A stretch of DNA of 64,000 nucleotides from Pseudomonadota bacterium (GTDB taxonomy: Bacteria; Pseudomonadota; Gammaproteobacteria; Burkholderiales; SG8-39): NCBI GenBank assembly GCA_947455195.1, contig CANGMI010000002.1:445549-509548 (forward strand), given 5' to 3'. A program made the position numbers and the translations under genes. Under the pieces are notes generated by a model. The model saw only the letters and a list, made by a program, of their open reading frames with translations, made no database searches and was not told the DNA's origin. Of this stretch, positions 41,717-49,952 are shown one piece after another. How positions within the stretch are numbered: the stretch's first letter is position 1; each line of letters starts with the position of its first letter.

Positions 41717-42775
41717 ATGAAGAGGCATTTCAGCAACACTCGGCGCGTCGCCACCACCTTCGTTGCGCGTGCGCTCGCCGTGTCCGTCCTCTCGGGCGCC
41801 GCGGGCCTTGCCGGCGCTCAGGAAGTCACCAAGATCCGTTACACGCTCGACTGGCGTTTCGAGGGGCCGGTGTCGCCATTCCTTCTCGCGGCCGAGCGGG
41901 GCTACTTTCGAGACGAGAAGCTCGATGTCCAGATCGATGTCGGTGGTGGCTCGCCAGTAGCCGTGAACCGGGTTGCCTCGGGGACTCACGACATCGGTCT
42001 TTGCGACATCACGTCGCTATTCGAGTTCGCGGCCAACAACCAGCAGAACCCGGCGGCCCGCATGCAGGCGATCTATGCCTATTACGAGCAGTCTCCCGCC
42101 ATGGCATTTGCCTTGAAGAAGTCGGGCATCAAGACGCCGAAGGATCTTGAAGGCAAGACGCTGGGTGCCCCGGTGTTCGATGGTGGTCGCAAGGCTTTTC
42201 CGATCTTTGCCAAGGCCACCAATATCGATCTGTCGAAGGTCAAGTGGACGGCGATGGAGCCGTCGCTCCGCGAGACGATGCTGGTGCGTGGTGAGGTTGA
42301 CGCGATCACCGGCTATCACTTCTCGGGTCTGCTCTCGATCAACGCGCGCGGCGTGAAGGACGAGGATGTCGTCATGTTCAAGTACACCGACTACGGTGTG
42401 CCGCTCTACGGCAATGTCATATTCGCCAGCCCGAAGTTCATCGCAGAGCATCCGAAGGCCGTGGCCGGGTTCCTGCGGGCGATCAACAAGGCCATCAAGG
42501 AAACCATCGCGAATCCGCAGGCGGCCGTCAAGGCGCTCAAGGCGCGTGATGCCGTCATCGACGAGGCCATCGAACTGAAGCGCCTGAAACTCGCCCTCGA
42601 GTACATCGTGACCCCGGCCACGAAGTCTGCGGGTCTGGGTGGCTTCAACAAGGTTCGACTGGAGGCGGGGCTCGATGCCGTTCAGTGGGGCTTCGATCTG
42701 AAGAACAAGGTCAATCTCGACCTCATTCTCAATTCGAGTTTCCTGCCCTCGAGCACCGAACGGGCCATCAACTGA
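41717..42775 (+). CDS. NMT1/THI5-type ABC transporter substrate-binding protein
   Basis: A 352-residue periplasmic binding protein of the nitrate/sulfonate/thiamine-precursor group. A signal peptide (MKRHFSNTRRVATTFVARAL..., cleavage near AGA-QE) is followed by TKIRYTLDWRFEGPVSPFLLAAERGYFRDEKLDVQID, a diagnostic first lobe, and later GIKTPKDLEGKTLGAPVFDG. The start follows GGAGGATCGTC. ABC membrane and ATPase genes are absent nearby. The gene lies between the dioxygenases and the second UbiD gene on the same strand, so an aromatic carboxylate or related acid is a reasonable but unproven ligand. Confidence 0.87.
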   Translation: MKRHFSNTRRVATTFVARALAVSVLSGAAGLAGAQEVTKIRYTLDWRFEGPVSPFLLAAERGYFRDEKLDVQIDVGGGSPVAVNRVASGTHDIGLCDITSLFEFAANNQQNPAARMQAIYAYYEQSPAMAFALKKSGIKTPKDLEGKTLGAPVFDGGRKAFPIFAKATNIDLSKVKWTAMEPSLRETMLVRGEVDAITGYHFSGLLSINARGVKDEDVVMFKYTDYGVPLYGNVIFASPKFIAEHPKAVAGFLRAINKAIKETIANPQAAVKALKARDAVIDEAIELKRLKLALEYIVTPATKSAGLGGFNKVRLEAGLDAVQWGFDLKNKVNLDLILNSSFLPSSTERAIN

Positions 42776-42965
42776 AGACCGCGGCTGCCGCATGTCGGAA
42801 GCTGATGACGGCTCGGCACGCGGTGGCATTCGAGGGGCTATCCGGGCAGAAAGGGCGGGGAGACCTGCTCGCTGCCCACGTGTCGGACGGGCATGATCGA
42901 CATTTCACGATTGTGGTCAACCCGGATCGTGCTGCTGGATTTTGCATGAAGGGAGAGGCGGGACC

Positions 42966-44387
42966 ATGAGCAGGCGAGACCTGAGAGATTTCATCCGTCA
43001 GGTCGAGGCTTCGAGCCGCCTGCGGCGTATCAGCGGAGCCGACCCCTATCTCGAGATTGGCGCCATCACCGAGGTGGCGGCCGGCATGTCGCCGGCGCCG
43101 GCCCTGCTGTTCGACCGGATTGCCGGGGCGAAGGTACCGATGCGCGTCTTTACCAACCCGCTCAACAGTCCGGAGCGCGCGGCCATCGCCCTTGGCATCG
43201 ACCCCGGTCTGCGTCCGGTGGCAATGCTCAAGGACTGGATGGTGCGCCGTCGCACGCTCAAGCCTCATGCGCCGGTGCTCGTGACCGAAGGGCCGGTGCT
43301 TGACCACTCGGTGGCGGGTGACGATGTCGACCTCGGACGGTGGCCGGTACCGACCTGGCATCGGCACGACGGCGGGCCCTACATCGGGTCGGGCAGTCTC
43401 ATCGTGATGCGTGACCCCGATACGGGCTGGATCAACGCCTCGATCTACCGGGTGCAGGTGCATTCGCGCAATCGGGTCACGATCCAGTTCGATCATCTCG
43501 GGCGGCATGGCGCGATCATCGCCCGCAAGTACTGGGACACCGGCCGCCCTTGTCCGGTGGCGGTGGTCAACGGGGACGATCCGGCCCTCTTCGTGGCGGG
43601 CTTCGAGTCGCTGCCCGAAGGGGTGTCCGAGTTCGACTTTGCGGGCGCCATTCGCGGCAGCGGTATCGACGTGGTGAGCGGGCCGGTCACCGGATTGCCG
43701 ATTCCGGCCCATGCCGAAATCGTTCTCGAGGGTGCCTTGCTGCCGATGGCGGAAGTGACGCTGCCCGAGGGGCCGTTTGCCGAATTCACCGGCTACTACG
43801 CGGCCGACAAGCGCCCCGGTCCCGTGATGGAGGTGGCCGCGATTCACTACCGTGATGAGCCTATCCTCATGGGCTCTCCGCCACTGAAACCGCCGCGATT
43901 TCACATGGGATTGCCATTCCGGGGTGCTGGCATCTGGGCCAACCTGGAAGCATCGGGCATTACCGACGTGGTCGGGGTATGGCAGCACGTGTCCTCGCTC
44001 ATGACCGTGATCTCGCTGCGTCAGCGCTACGACGGCCATTCTCGACGTGCCGCGCTCGTGGCCGCCGGCAACGCCTACATGGGGCGCATGATTGTCACGG
44101 TCGACGAGGACATCGATCCGTCGAACATGAACGACGTGCTTTGGGCGATCAACACGCGCTGCGAACCCGCGGAGTCGGTTGAAATCGTCCGCAAGGGGTG
44201 GAGTTCATCGCTCGATCCGCGCATTCCCGCCGACGACAAGGCGCGTGGCATCACCTCCAATTCGAAGATGATCATCGATGCCTGCCGCCCGTTTGCCTGG
44301 CGCGAAGCCTTCCCGCAGGCTTCGGCCTTGAGCATCGAGGAGGCACGCGCCATCGAGGAGCGTTGGGGCGCACAGCTGGGCGGCTGA
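42966..44387 (+). CDS. UbiD family decarboxylase (second copy)
   Basis: A 473-residue UbiD-family enzyme using prenylated FMN. It shows DLRDFIRQVEASSRLRRISGADPYLEIGAI at the start, GPYIGSGSLIVMRDPDTGWINASIYR for the FMN/metal site, and LPEGPFAEFTGYYA with the catalytic glutamates. The ATG at 42966 has GGGAGAGGCGGGACC upstream. It shares family signatures but little else with the copy at 37.5 kb, so the two probably act on different acids. The marR gene converges on it across 25 bp. Confidence 0.9.
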   Translation: MSRRDLRDFIRQVEASSRLRRISGADPYLEIGAITEVAAGMSPAPALLFDRIAGAKVPMRVFTNPLNSPERAAIALGIDPGLRPVAMLKDWMVRRRTLKPHAPVLVTEGPVLDHSVAGDDVDLGRWPVPTWHRHDGGPYIGSGSLIVMRDPDTGWINASIYRVQVHSRNRVTIQFDHLGRHGAIIARKYWDTGRPCPVAVVNGDDPALFVAGFESLPEGVSEFDFAGAIRGSGIDVVSGPVTGLPIPAHAEIVLEGALLPMAEVTLPEGPFAEFTGYYAADKRPGPVMEVAAIHYRDEPILMGSPPLKPPRFHMGLPFRGAGIWANLEASGITDVVGVWQHVSSLMTVISLRQRYDGHSRRAALVAAGNAYMGRMIVTVDEDIDPSNMNDVLWAINTRCEPAESVEIVRKGWSSSLDPRIPADDKARGITSNSKMIIDACRPFAWREAFPQASALSIEEARAIEERWGAQLGG

Positions 44388-44412
44388 CCTCCGGGCAATC
44401 GGGGCAGGCGCC

Positions 44413-44994
44413 TCAAGCCCAGGGCGTCTCGGGGAGGGCTCCAGGTTTTCGCAAGGCATCCACTGCCTTGGCCGACTGATCGGCGAAGCGGCGCAGGAAG
44501 CGCTCCAGCGCCACGAACCCTGGCGTGTCGACGCCCGCGAAGAGGGTGTCGTTGGTGCTTCGCACGAGTGGTGCAATCGCATCGATGGCGGCCTCCCCCT
44601 CGGCTGTCAGCGACACCAGTACGCCCCTGCGGTCGCTCGGGTTGACCTGCTTGGCGAGCAGCCCGCGACGCTCCAGACGACCCACATCGGTGGTCACGTG
44701 CGTGGCCGCCAGCAGCACATGCGCCGAGAGCGCCCGAATGCTCACGCCGGTCTCGCCTTGCGTATGGGCAACACCGATCAGTACCGCGTACTGGCTCGGC
44801 GTTAGGTTGATGGCGCGGCCGAAGGCGTCGCGACAGGACAGCATGCGCCCGAACCCGAGGACCATCAGGTAGACCACCGCGCGAAATCGCTGGTCGTCGC
44901 CGCCGGCGAGCAAGGCTTCATGCGAGACCGTCAGCGGTGCCCTGTAGGGGTGCTGGCCGCGGTCGGGTGGGGTTCGGGGTTTCTTGGCAGGCAT
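44413..44994 (-). CDS. MarR family transcriptional regulator
   Basis: A 193-residue winged-helix regulator. The MarR core is visible: LTPSQYAVLIGVAHTQGETGVSIRALSAHVLLAATHVTTDVGRLERRGLLAKQ with the wing NPSDRRGVLVSLTAEGEAA. MarR proteins often repress aromatic-acid catabolic genes and are released by the substrate. The start at 44994 is chosen over the longer frame because the upstream part is basic and poor in conserved residues. It is transcribed away from the HpaB-type gene, and the shared 185-bp region holds two sets of inverted repeats, so it probably controls that operon. Confidence 0.9.
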   Translation of the reverse strand: MPAKKPRTPPDRGQHPYRAPLTVSHEALLAGGDDQRFRAVVYLMVLGFGRMLSCRDAFGRAINLTPSQYAVLIGVAHTQGETGVSIRALSAHVLLAATHVTTDVGRLERRGLLAKQVNPSDRRGVLVSLTAEGEAAIDAIAPLVRSTNDTLFAGVDTPGFVALERFLRRFADQSAKAVDALRKPGALPETPWA

Positions 44995-45066
44995 GGACCA
45001 GACCTGGATGGAGGCGCGGGGACGGTTCGGCGAAGGCCGCGCAGGGCCCTCGACAAGGCGGCGCAG

Positions 45067-45087
45067 TCTTGCAGAGGTGCTGCAAGA
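45067..45087. promoter_or_regulatory. Perfect 21-bp dyad, candidate MarR operator
   Basis: TCTTGCAG and CTGCAAGA are perfect 8-bp inverted arms around AGGTG. The site is 73 bp before marR and 93 bp before the HpaB-type gene. Its size and symmetry fit a MarR dimer footprint. Confidence 0.6.
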
Positions 45088-45117
45088 ATGCAACGGCATG
45101 GCACGCCAGTGCGTTGT

Positions 45118-45139
45118 CTACGTTTTGTAGGTATTCTAC
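45118..45139. promoter_or_regulatory. Overlapping CTAC/GTAG inverted repeats, candidate second operator near the hpaB-type promoter
   Basis: CTAC, five bases, GTAG, five bases and CTAC run from 45118 to 45139, giving two overlapping short dyads with a 9-bp period, 41-62 bp before the HpaB-type start. The stretch is AT-rich and may overlap the promoter; TATTCT at 45132-45137 is a possible -10 box. Confidence 0.4.
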
Positions 45140-45179
45140 TGGTGTGTACTGATCGAACCATCGCAACAAGGACGCCCTC

Positions 45180-46790
45180 ATGAACGACATCCCTCACATG
45201 GCCGAACTCGCACCGACGTCGGCTGCTGCACGCACGGTGAAGGCGACACCCCTGCGCACTGGTGCGGAGTACATCGCCAGCCTGAAGGAGGACGGTCGAG
45301 CAGTCTTCGTCGATGGCGAGCGGGTGAAGGACGTGACCACGCATCCCGCGTTTCGCGGCGCCGTGGCCTCGGTGGCGAAGCTCTACGATCTGGCCGCCGA
45401 TCCGGCGCAGCGTGAGCGCATGACCTTTGTCTCGCCCACCACGGGCGGTCCGGTGATGCGCTGCTTCCAGATTCCGCGCACGGCGGCCGATCTCGCCGCC
45501 AAGCGCCGGTTCTCGGAGACGTGGGCCCACAACACCTTGGGTCTGATGGGGCGCTCGCCCGATCACGTGGCGAACTTCTTTGCCGGTTATGCGGCCAAGC
45601 CCAGCATCTTCGCGCGTGGGGGCGAGCAGTACGCGCGCAACGTCGTGAGCTTCTACGAACAGATGCGCGATACGCATCGGTATGTGAGCTACACCATCGT
45701 GCCGCCGCAGATCGATCGCAGCAAGCCGGCGCACAAGCAGTCCGATCCGACACTCTATGCGGGCGTGGTCGAGGAGCGCGACGACGGCATCGTGCTGTCG
45801 GGGGCTCAGCAACTCGGCACTGGCGCCATCCTGTCCGACATGATCCAGATCAGCTGCATCCAGCCGCTGCAGCCGGGTGATGAGAACTACGCCTTCAACG
45901 TGGTCGTGGCGGCCAACGCCCCCGGCGTGAAGCTCTACTCGCGTCGCGCCTACGCCGCGCATGCCACCAACAGCTTCGACTACCCGCTCACCACCCGTTT
46001 TGATGAAACCGATGCGCTCCTCGTCCTCGATCGGGTGTTCGTGCCCTGGGAGCATGTGTTTGTTTATCGCAATCTCGAGGTCTGCCGCGATCAGTGGTGG
46101 AAGACCCCGGCGCACGTCTACGGGAACCATCAGGCGCAGACCCGCTACGCGGTAAAACTCAAGTTCATGATGGGTCTGGCTCAGCGCATGAACGAGATGA
46201 CCGGCAATGCCGGCAATCCGCAGGTCAACGTGCAGATGGGTGCGCTCGCCGCGCATGTGCAGACCGTCGAGTCGATGCTCCACGCGCAGGAGGCGATGTC
46301 CAGTTTCGATGACGAGGGCGTTCTGTGGCCATCGGTGGCGACCCTGTACGCCGTGATGGCGCTGCAGGCCGAGCATTACCCGCGCATGATCGACATGGTG
46401 CGCGAACTGGCTGGCGGCTCACTCATCATGCAGCCTTCCTCGGCTGCGGACTTCGATAACCCCGAGATTGCGGCCGACCTGGCCCGCTACGTCCACTCGG
46501 CGAGCGCCACGGCGCCGGAGCGGGTCGCCCTGATGCGCATGGCCTGGGATTTCATCGGCAGCGAGTTCGCCGGCCGTCACCAGCAGTACGAGAAGTTCTA
46601 CGGCGGTGCATCCTTCCTCGTGAAGCAGAACATGCTGCGCAACTACGACATGGCAGGGGCAACCGCCCTGGTCGACTCCGCGCTCGCGCTGCCCGCCTTC
46701 TGCTCGAACAATCCGTCATGCGCAGGCATGCATCGTGCGGGGTATGATCGCGGCGCAGTGCCGCCGGGGAAAACCTGCGGTCGCTGCTGA
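45180..46790 (+). CDS. 4-hydroxyphenylacetate 3-hydroxylase family (HpaB-type) flavin monooxygenase
   Basis: A 536-residue oxygenase of the HpaB family, which ortho-hydroxylates phenols with FADH2 from a partner reductase; some members are 4-hydroxybutyryl-CoA dehydratases. Signatures: LRTGAEYIASLKEDGRAVFVDGERV, HRYVSYTIVPPQIDRSKP, LSGAQQLGTGAILSDMIQIS and FVPWEHVFVYRN. The 4Fe-4S cysteines of dehydratases are not evident, favouring hydroxylase. About 24 residues precede and ~25 follow the usual family limits; the tail carries CSNNPSC and CGRC. No HpaC reductase is nearby. It opens an operon with a TRAP transporter (30 bp gap), probably under MarR control. Confidence 0.85.
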   Translation: MNDIPHMAELAPTSAAARTVKATPLRTGAEYIASLKEDGRAVFVDGERVKDVTTHPAFRGAVASVAKLYDLAADPAQRERMTFVSPTTGGPVMRCFQIPRTAADLAAKRRFSETWAHNTLGLMGRSPDHVANFFAGYAAKPSIFARGGEQYARNVVSFYEQMRDTHRYVSYTIVPPQIDRSKPAHKQSDPTLYAGVVEERDDGIVLSGAQQLGTGAILSDMIQISCIQPLQPGDENYAFNVVVAANAPGVKLYSRRAYAAHATNSFDYPLTTRFDETDALLVLDRVFVPWEHVFVYRNLEVCRDQWWKTPAHVYGNHQAQTRYAVKLKFMMGLAQRMNEMTGNAGNPQVNVQMGALAAHVQTVESMLHAQEAMSSFDDEGVLWPSVATLYAVMALQAEHYPRMIDMVRELAGGSLIMQPSSAADFDNPEIAADLARYVHSASATAPERVALMRMAWDFIGSEFAGRHQQYEKFYGGASFLVKQNMLRNYDMAGATALVDSALALPAFCSNNPSCAGMHRAGYDRGAVPPGKTCGRC

Positions 46791-46820
46791 ACGCAACCTA
46801 CTCGGCTGGAGTGTGTGACG

Positions 46821-47879
46821 ATGGCTCGGTCTTTGTCCGATATGCAGGTGAAGGGGTCTGTTGGTGCGCTGCTGGGTGTGCTGGGCTGCACCGCGTTGGT
46901 GCTCGCGGGCACTGTCCTGCCCGCCAAACCGGTGGCGGCGCAGTCTGCTCCGATTGTCATGAAGATGAGTACGGCGACGCTCAACGATGTGCAGCACGAG
47001 TGGTATCGTCGTTTCGGCGCCGAGGTCGAGAAAAATTCCGGTGGGCGAATCAAGGGTGAAATCTATCCGGCCAGCCAGCTCGGGTCCATCCCGCGCCAGG
47101 TCGAGGGTACGCAGTTCGGCTCGATTCAGGTGTTCAACGGACCGCCGCAATTTCTCGCCGGTATCGATGCCCGCTATGAGGTCATGTCGGCGCCCGGTGT
47201 GTTTCCCGACCCGGCCCACGCACAGCGTGCGATGCAGGATCCGGAGTTCAACGCAGCCTTCCTGGCATTGGGTGCCAACCGTGGCCTGAAGGGTGTCGGC
47301 TTGTTCGTGACCGGTCCGGCCGGCATCGCCACCCGAACCAAGGTGACTCGTCTGGCCGAACTCGAGGGGCGCAAGCTTCGCGTGCTCGCGGCCGACATGG
47401 ACCGCGAGGAAATGCGCCGGCTGAAAGCCACTGCAGTGCCGATGTCGCTGGGCGAGGTGCTGCCGGCCTTGCAGCAAGGCGCCATCGACGGTGTCATGAC
47501 GAGCCTCCCGGTGATGGTGGGTCTGCGCTACTACGATGCGGCGCGTTTCCATTACGAGATCGACCACTCGATGATCACGGTGGTTTCCGTGGTGTCAAAG
47601 GTCTGGTTCGACAAGCTCCCGGGCGATCTGCAGAAGGTGGTCACCGACGCAGGCCAGAAGGTGAGTCGCGAGATCTATGCGTGGTCGGCCGAAGACCTTG
47701 CGCGTGCCAAGGATGTCTGGACCCGCAACGGGGGTGAAATCACGCCGCTCACGGCTGAAGATCGCGCCGCGGTCACTCGCATGATGGCGCCGATTGGTGC
47801 GGAGATCACGGCACGCAAGCCCGAAGAGAAGGCGATGTACGACCTTCTGCTGCGGGCCATTCAGCGTACCGCCCAGTAG
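46821..47879 (+). CDS. TRAP transporter substrate-binding protein (DctP family), second system
   Basis: A 352-residue periplasmic receptor with signal peptide (hydrophobic GALLGVLGCTALVLAGTVL, cleavage near VAA-QS). VMKMSTATLNDVQHEWYRRFGAEVEKNSGGRIKGEIYP is the standard DctP opening, and LRVLAADMDREEMRRLKATAVPMSLGEVLPALQQGAIDG the ligand hinge. The ATG at 46821 is preceded by weak GTGTGTGACG; a GTG at 46815 is possible. It is the first transporter gene after the HpaB-type hydroxylase and so may bind a phenolic acid. Confidence 0.9.
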   Translation: MARSLSDMQVKGSVGALLGVLGCTALVLAGTVLPAKPVAAQSAPIVMKMSTATLNDVQHEWYRRFGAEVEKNSGGRIKGEIYPASQLGSIPRQVEGTQFGSIQVFNGPPQFLAGIDARYEVMSAPGVFPDPAHAQRAMQDPEFNAAFLALGANRGLKGVGLFVTGPAGIATRTKVTRLAELEGRKLRVLAADMDREEMRRLKATAVPMSLGEVLPALQQGAIDGVMTSLPVMVGLRYYDAARFHYEIDHSMITVVSVVSKVWFDKLPGDLQKVVTDAGQKVSREIYAWSAEDLARAKDVWTRNGGEITPLTAEDRAAVTRMMAPIGAEITARKPEEKAMYDLLLRAIQRTAQ

Positions 47880-47895
47880 ATCGGGGTACGGCCAG

Positions 47896-48441
47896 ATGAT
47901 GGAGACAGCCGGGGCGGTGCACGCGAGGGCATCCGGGCCCATCGCGCGTGCGATGCGTGGCCTTGTCGAGGTTGCACAGATCGTTGCAGGCTTGATGCTG
48001 GCTGCCATCGTGATCATCAATGCGTTGAATGTGACCGGGCGCTATGTGTTCCTCAAGCCCATCGACTGGGCCGAAGAGGTGATGCTTTTCCTCATGATCG
48101 CCGGGGTCTTCCTGTCGAACATCGGCATCACGCTCGATGGGGCGCATATCCGGATGGACGTGCTGCTGCGTTTCCTGCCGCCGATCGGCCGTCGCATCAT
48201 GGACTGGATCGCCGATCTGCTCACGATCGGTGTGGCCGCGACGCTGGCCGTGGTCGGCGTCGACGTCGTGATGAAGCTGGCCGAGTTCGGGCAGACCAGC
48301 GATGCGGCTGGCATACCGGTGGCGATTCCGCAGGCAGTCATTCCGCTCAGTTTCGCCCTCACGGCACTGGCACTCATCGTGCGCATGGCGGGTGGAGGAC
48401 CCCCCGCCCCCGTGGCCGAGGGGGACGGGGATCGTGCGTGA
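47896..48441 (+). CDS. TRAP transporter small permease (DctQ family), second system
   Basis: A 181-residue membrane protein with four predicted helices. NVTGRYVFLKPIDWAEEVMLFLMIAGVFLSN matches the DctQ signature and GAHIRMDVLLRFLPP follows as usual. Two consecutive ATG codons at 47896 and 47899 are possible starts; the frame further upstream is within the binding-protein gene. It begins 16 bp after the binding-protein stop, and the large permease comes 116 bp later. Confidence 0.9.
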   Translation: MMETAGAVHARASGPIARAMRGLVEVAQIVAGLMLAAIVIINALNVTGRYVFLKPIDWAEEVMLFLMIAGVFLSNIGITLDGAHIRMDVLLRFLPPIGRRIMDWIADLLTIGVAATLAVVGVDVVMKLAEFGQTSDAAGIPVAIPQAVIPLSFALTALALIVRMAGGGPPAPVAEGDGDRA

Positions 48442-48557
48442 GCGCATGTCTCCCCACCCCCGGCTCGGGCTGCTCGCCGTACTCTGTGTCAACCCGAGGG
48501 CGGCCGTGCCCGTCGCCCGATCCCGGTCCGATCGATGATTGTCCTTTCGTCTGATCG

Positions 48558-49871
48558 TTGCCCGATAGCCATCCACTGATCCACGGCGGCCTCTTGGACC
48601 TTCTCCTCTATTTTGTCCTGCCGATCGCGCTCCTGGCGATCGGCATTCCGGTCTACGTCATCCTCATCCTCACTGCGCTGACCGCGATCTCGACCCACCC
48701 CGATCTACCCTGGCAGTCGATGCAGACTGTCGTCTTCGGCGCGCTCGACAGTTTTCCGCTGCTGGCGATCCCGCTCTTCGTGCTGGCTGGCGACATCATG
48801 GGGCAGGGCGGGCTTGCCAAGCGACTGATCGCCTGGGTGATGTCGATGATCGGCGGCGTGCGCGGTTCACTCGCGCTCACCGCGGTGGGGTCGTCCACCA
48901 TGTTTGGCGCGATGTCGGGTTCGGCCGTCGGGTGTATCGCGGCCATCGGTCGCATCCTCTACCCGTCACTTCGCAGCGGTGGGTACAGCATGCCGTTCTC
49001 CGGGGGGCTCATTGCGGCTACCGGAGCCATCGATGTTCTCATTCCGCCTTCGATTCCCATGATCATCTACGGCATTGCCGGGCAGCAGTCGGTGCCGGCG
49101 CTGTTTCTCGCGGGGGTGCTGCCGGGCATCATGCTGGCCGTGGTGGCGGCCGGCTACGTGATGGTTTATGCCAAGATCCGCATGGTGCCGCTCACCGACC
49201 CGGCACGCTGGATCAACTTCCTGCAGTCCACGCGCGATGCGAGCTGGTCCCTGGGTGCTCCTGTGGTGATTCTCGGCGGTATCTATGGGGGCGTCTTTAC
49301 ACCCACCGAGGCTGCGGGTGTGGCCGTGGTCTACGCGATGCTCGTGTCGCGCTACGTCTATCACGAGATGACGTGGGCTGACCTGTGGAGAGTGACCCGC
49401 AGTTCGATGTATCTCGTGTCGCAGGTCATGATCATCGTTGCTGCGGCCGGGCTCTATGCCTGGCTGGTCACCACGAGTGGCGCGCCGCAGCGGCTTGTTG
49501 CGCATGTACAGAGCCTCGGGCTTCCCTTGTGGCAGTTGCTGGTGGCCTTCAACGTCCTCCTGCTGGTGGTGGGGTCTCTGGTCGAGCCTCCCGCGGCCAT
49601 CCTCATTCTCACGCCCCTCTTCCTGCCGGTGGTGCAGGCAGCTGGCATCGATCCGATTCACTTTGGCATCATCATCACGATGAACCTTGCCATCGGCATG
49701 TTCACGCCGCCGTTCGGGCTCAATCTCTTCGCGGTGAACGCGCTCTTCCGGGTGCCGCTGCAGTCGCTCTACAAGGGTGTGCTGCCCTTGCTGCTCCTCT
49801 ACCTGTGCGTGCTGATGCTGATTACCTACATTCCCTGGTTCTCGCTGGCACCGCTCGCCCTCCTGCGCTAG
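48558..49871 (+). CDS. TRAP transporter large permease (DctM family), second system
   Basis: The transport subunit, 437 residues with about twelve membrane segments. PLLAIPLFVLAGDIMGQGGLAKRLIAWVMSMIGGVRGSLALTAVGSSTMFGAMSGSAVGCIAAIG and GAIDVLIPPSIPMIIYG are DctM hallmarks, as is the late GMFTPPFGLNLFAVN. A stop codon at 48552-48554 limits the start; TTG at 48558 is the best candidate and no ATG is available before the first helix. The 116-bp gap to the small permease is unusual for a TRAP operon. Confidence 0.92.
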   Translation: MPDSHPLIHGGLLDLLLYFVLPIALLAIGIPVYVILILTALTAISTHPDLPWQSMQTVVFGALDSFPLLAIPLFVLAGDIMGQGGLAKRLIAWVMSMIGGVRGSLALTAVGSSTMFGAMSGSAVGCIAAIGRILYPSLRSGGYSMPFSGGLIAATGAIDVLIPPSIPMIIYGIAGQQSVPALFLAGVLPGIMLAVVAAGYVMVYAKIRMVPLTDPARWINFLQSTRDASWSLGAPVVILGGIYGGVFTPTEAAGVAVVYAMLVSRYVYHEMTWADLWRVTRSSMYLVSQVMIIVAAAGLYAWLVTTSGAPQRLVAHVQSLGLPLWQLLVAFNVLLLVVGSLVEPPAAILILTPLFLPVVQAAGIDPIHFGIIITMNLAIGMFTPPFGLNLFAVNALFRVPLQSLYKGVLPLLLLYLCVLMLITYIPWFSLAPLALLR

Positions 49872-49895
49872 CCGACGGCGTGCGTGCGCCGCGGG

Positions 49896-49910
49896 CTGCA
49901 AGCCTTGCAG
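49896..49910. terminator. Short hairpin between convergent genes
   Basis: CTGCAA, loop GCC and TTGCAG form a 6-bp stem in the 81-bp gap between the TRAP permease and the molybdopterin-subunit gene. GACGGC (near 49874) and GCCGTC (near 49935) outside it could extend the structure. No T-run is present. Confidence 0.35.
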
Positions 49911-49952
49911 TCTCCGCGCGCCGCAGCCTGCGTGAGCCGTCGCCTGGTGCCG

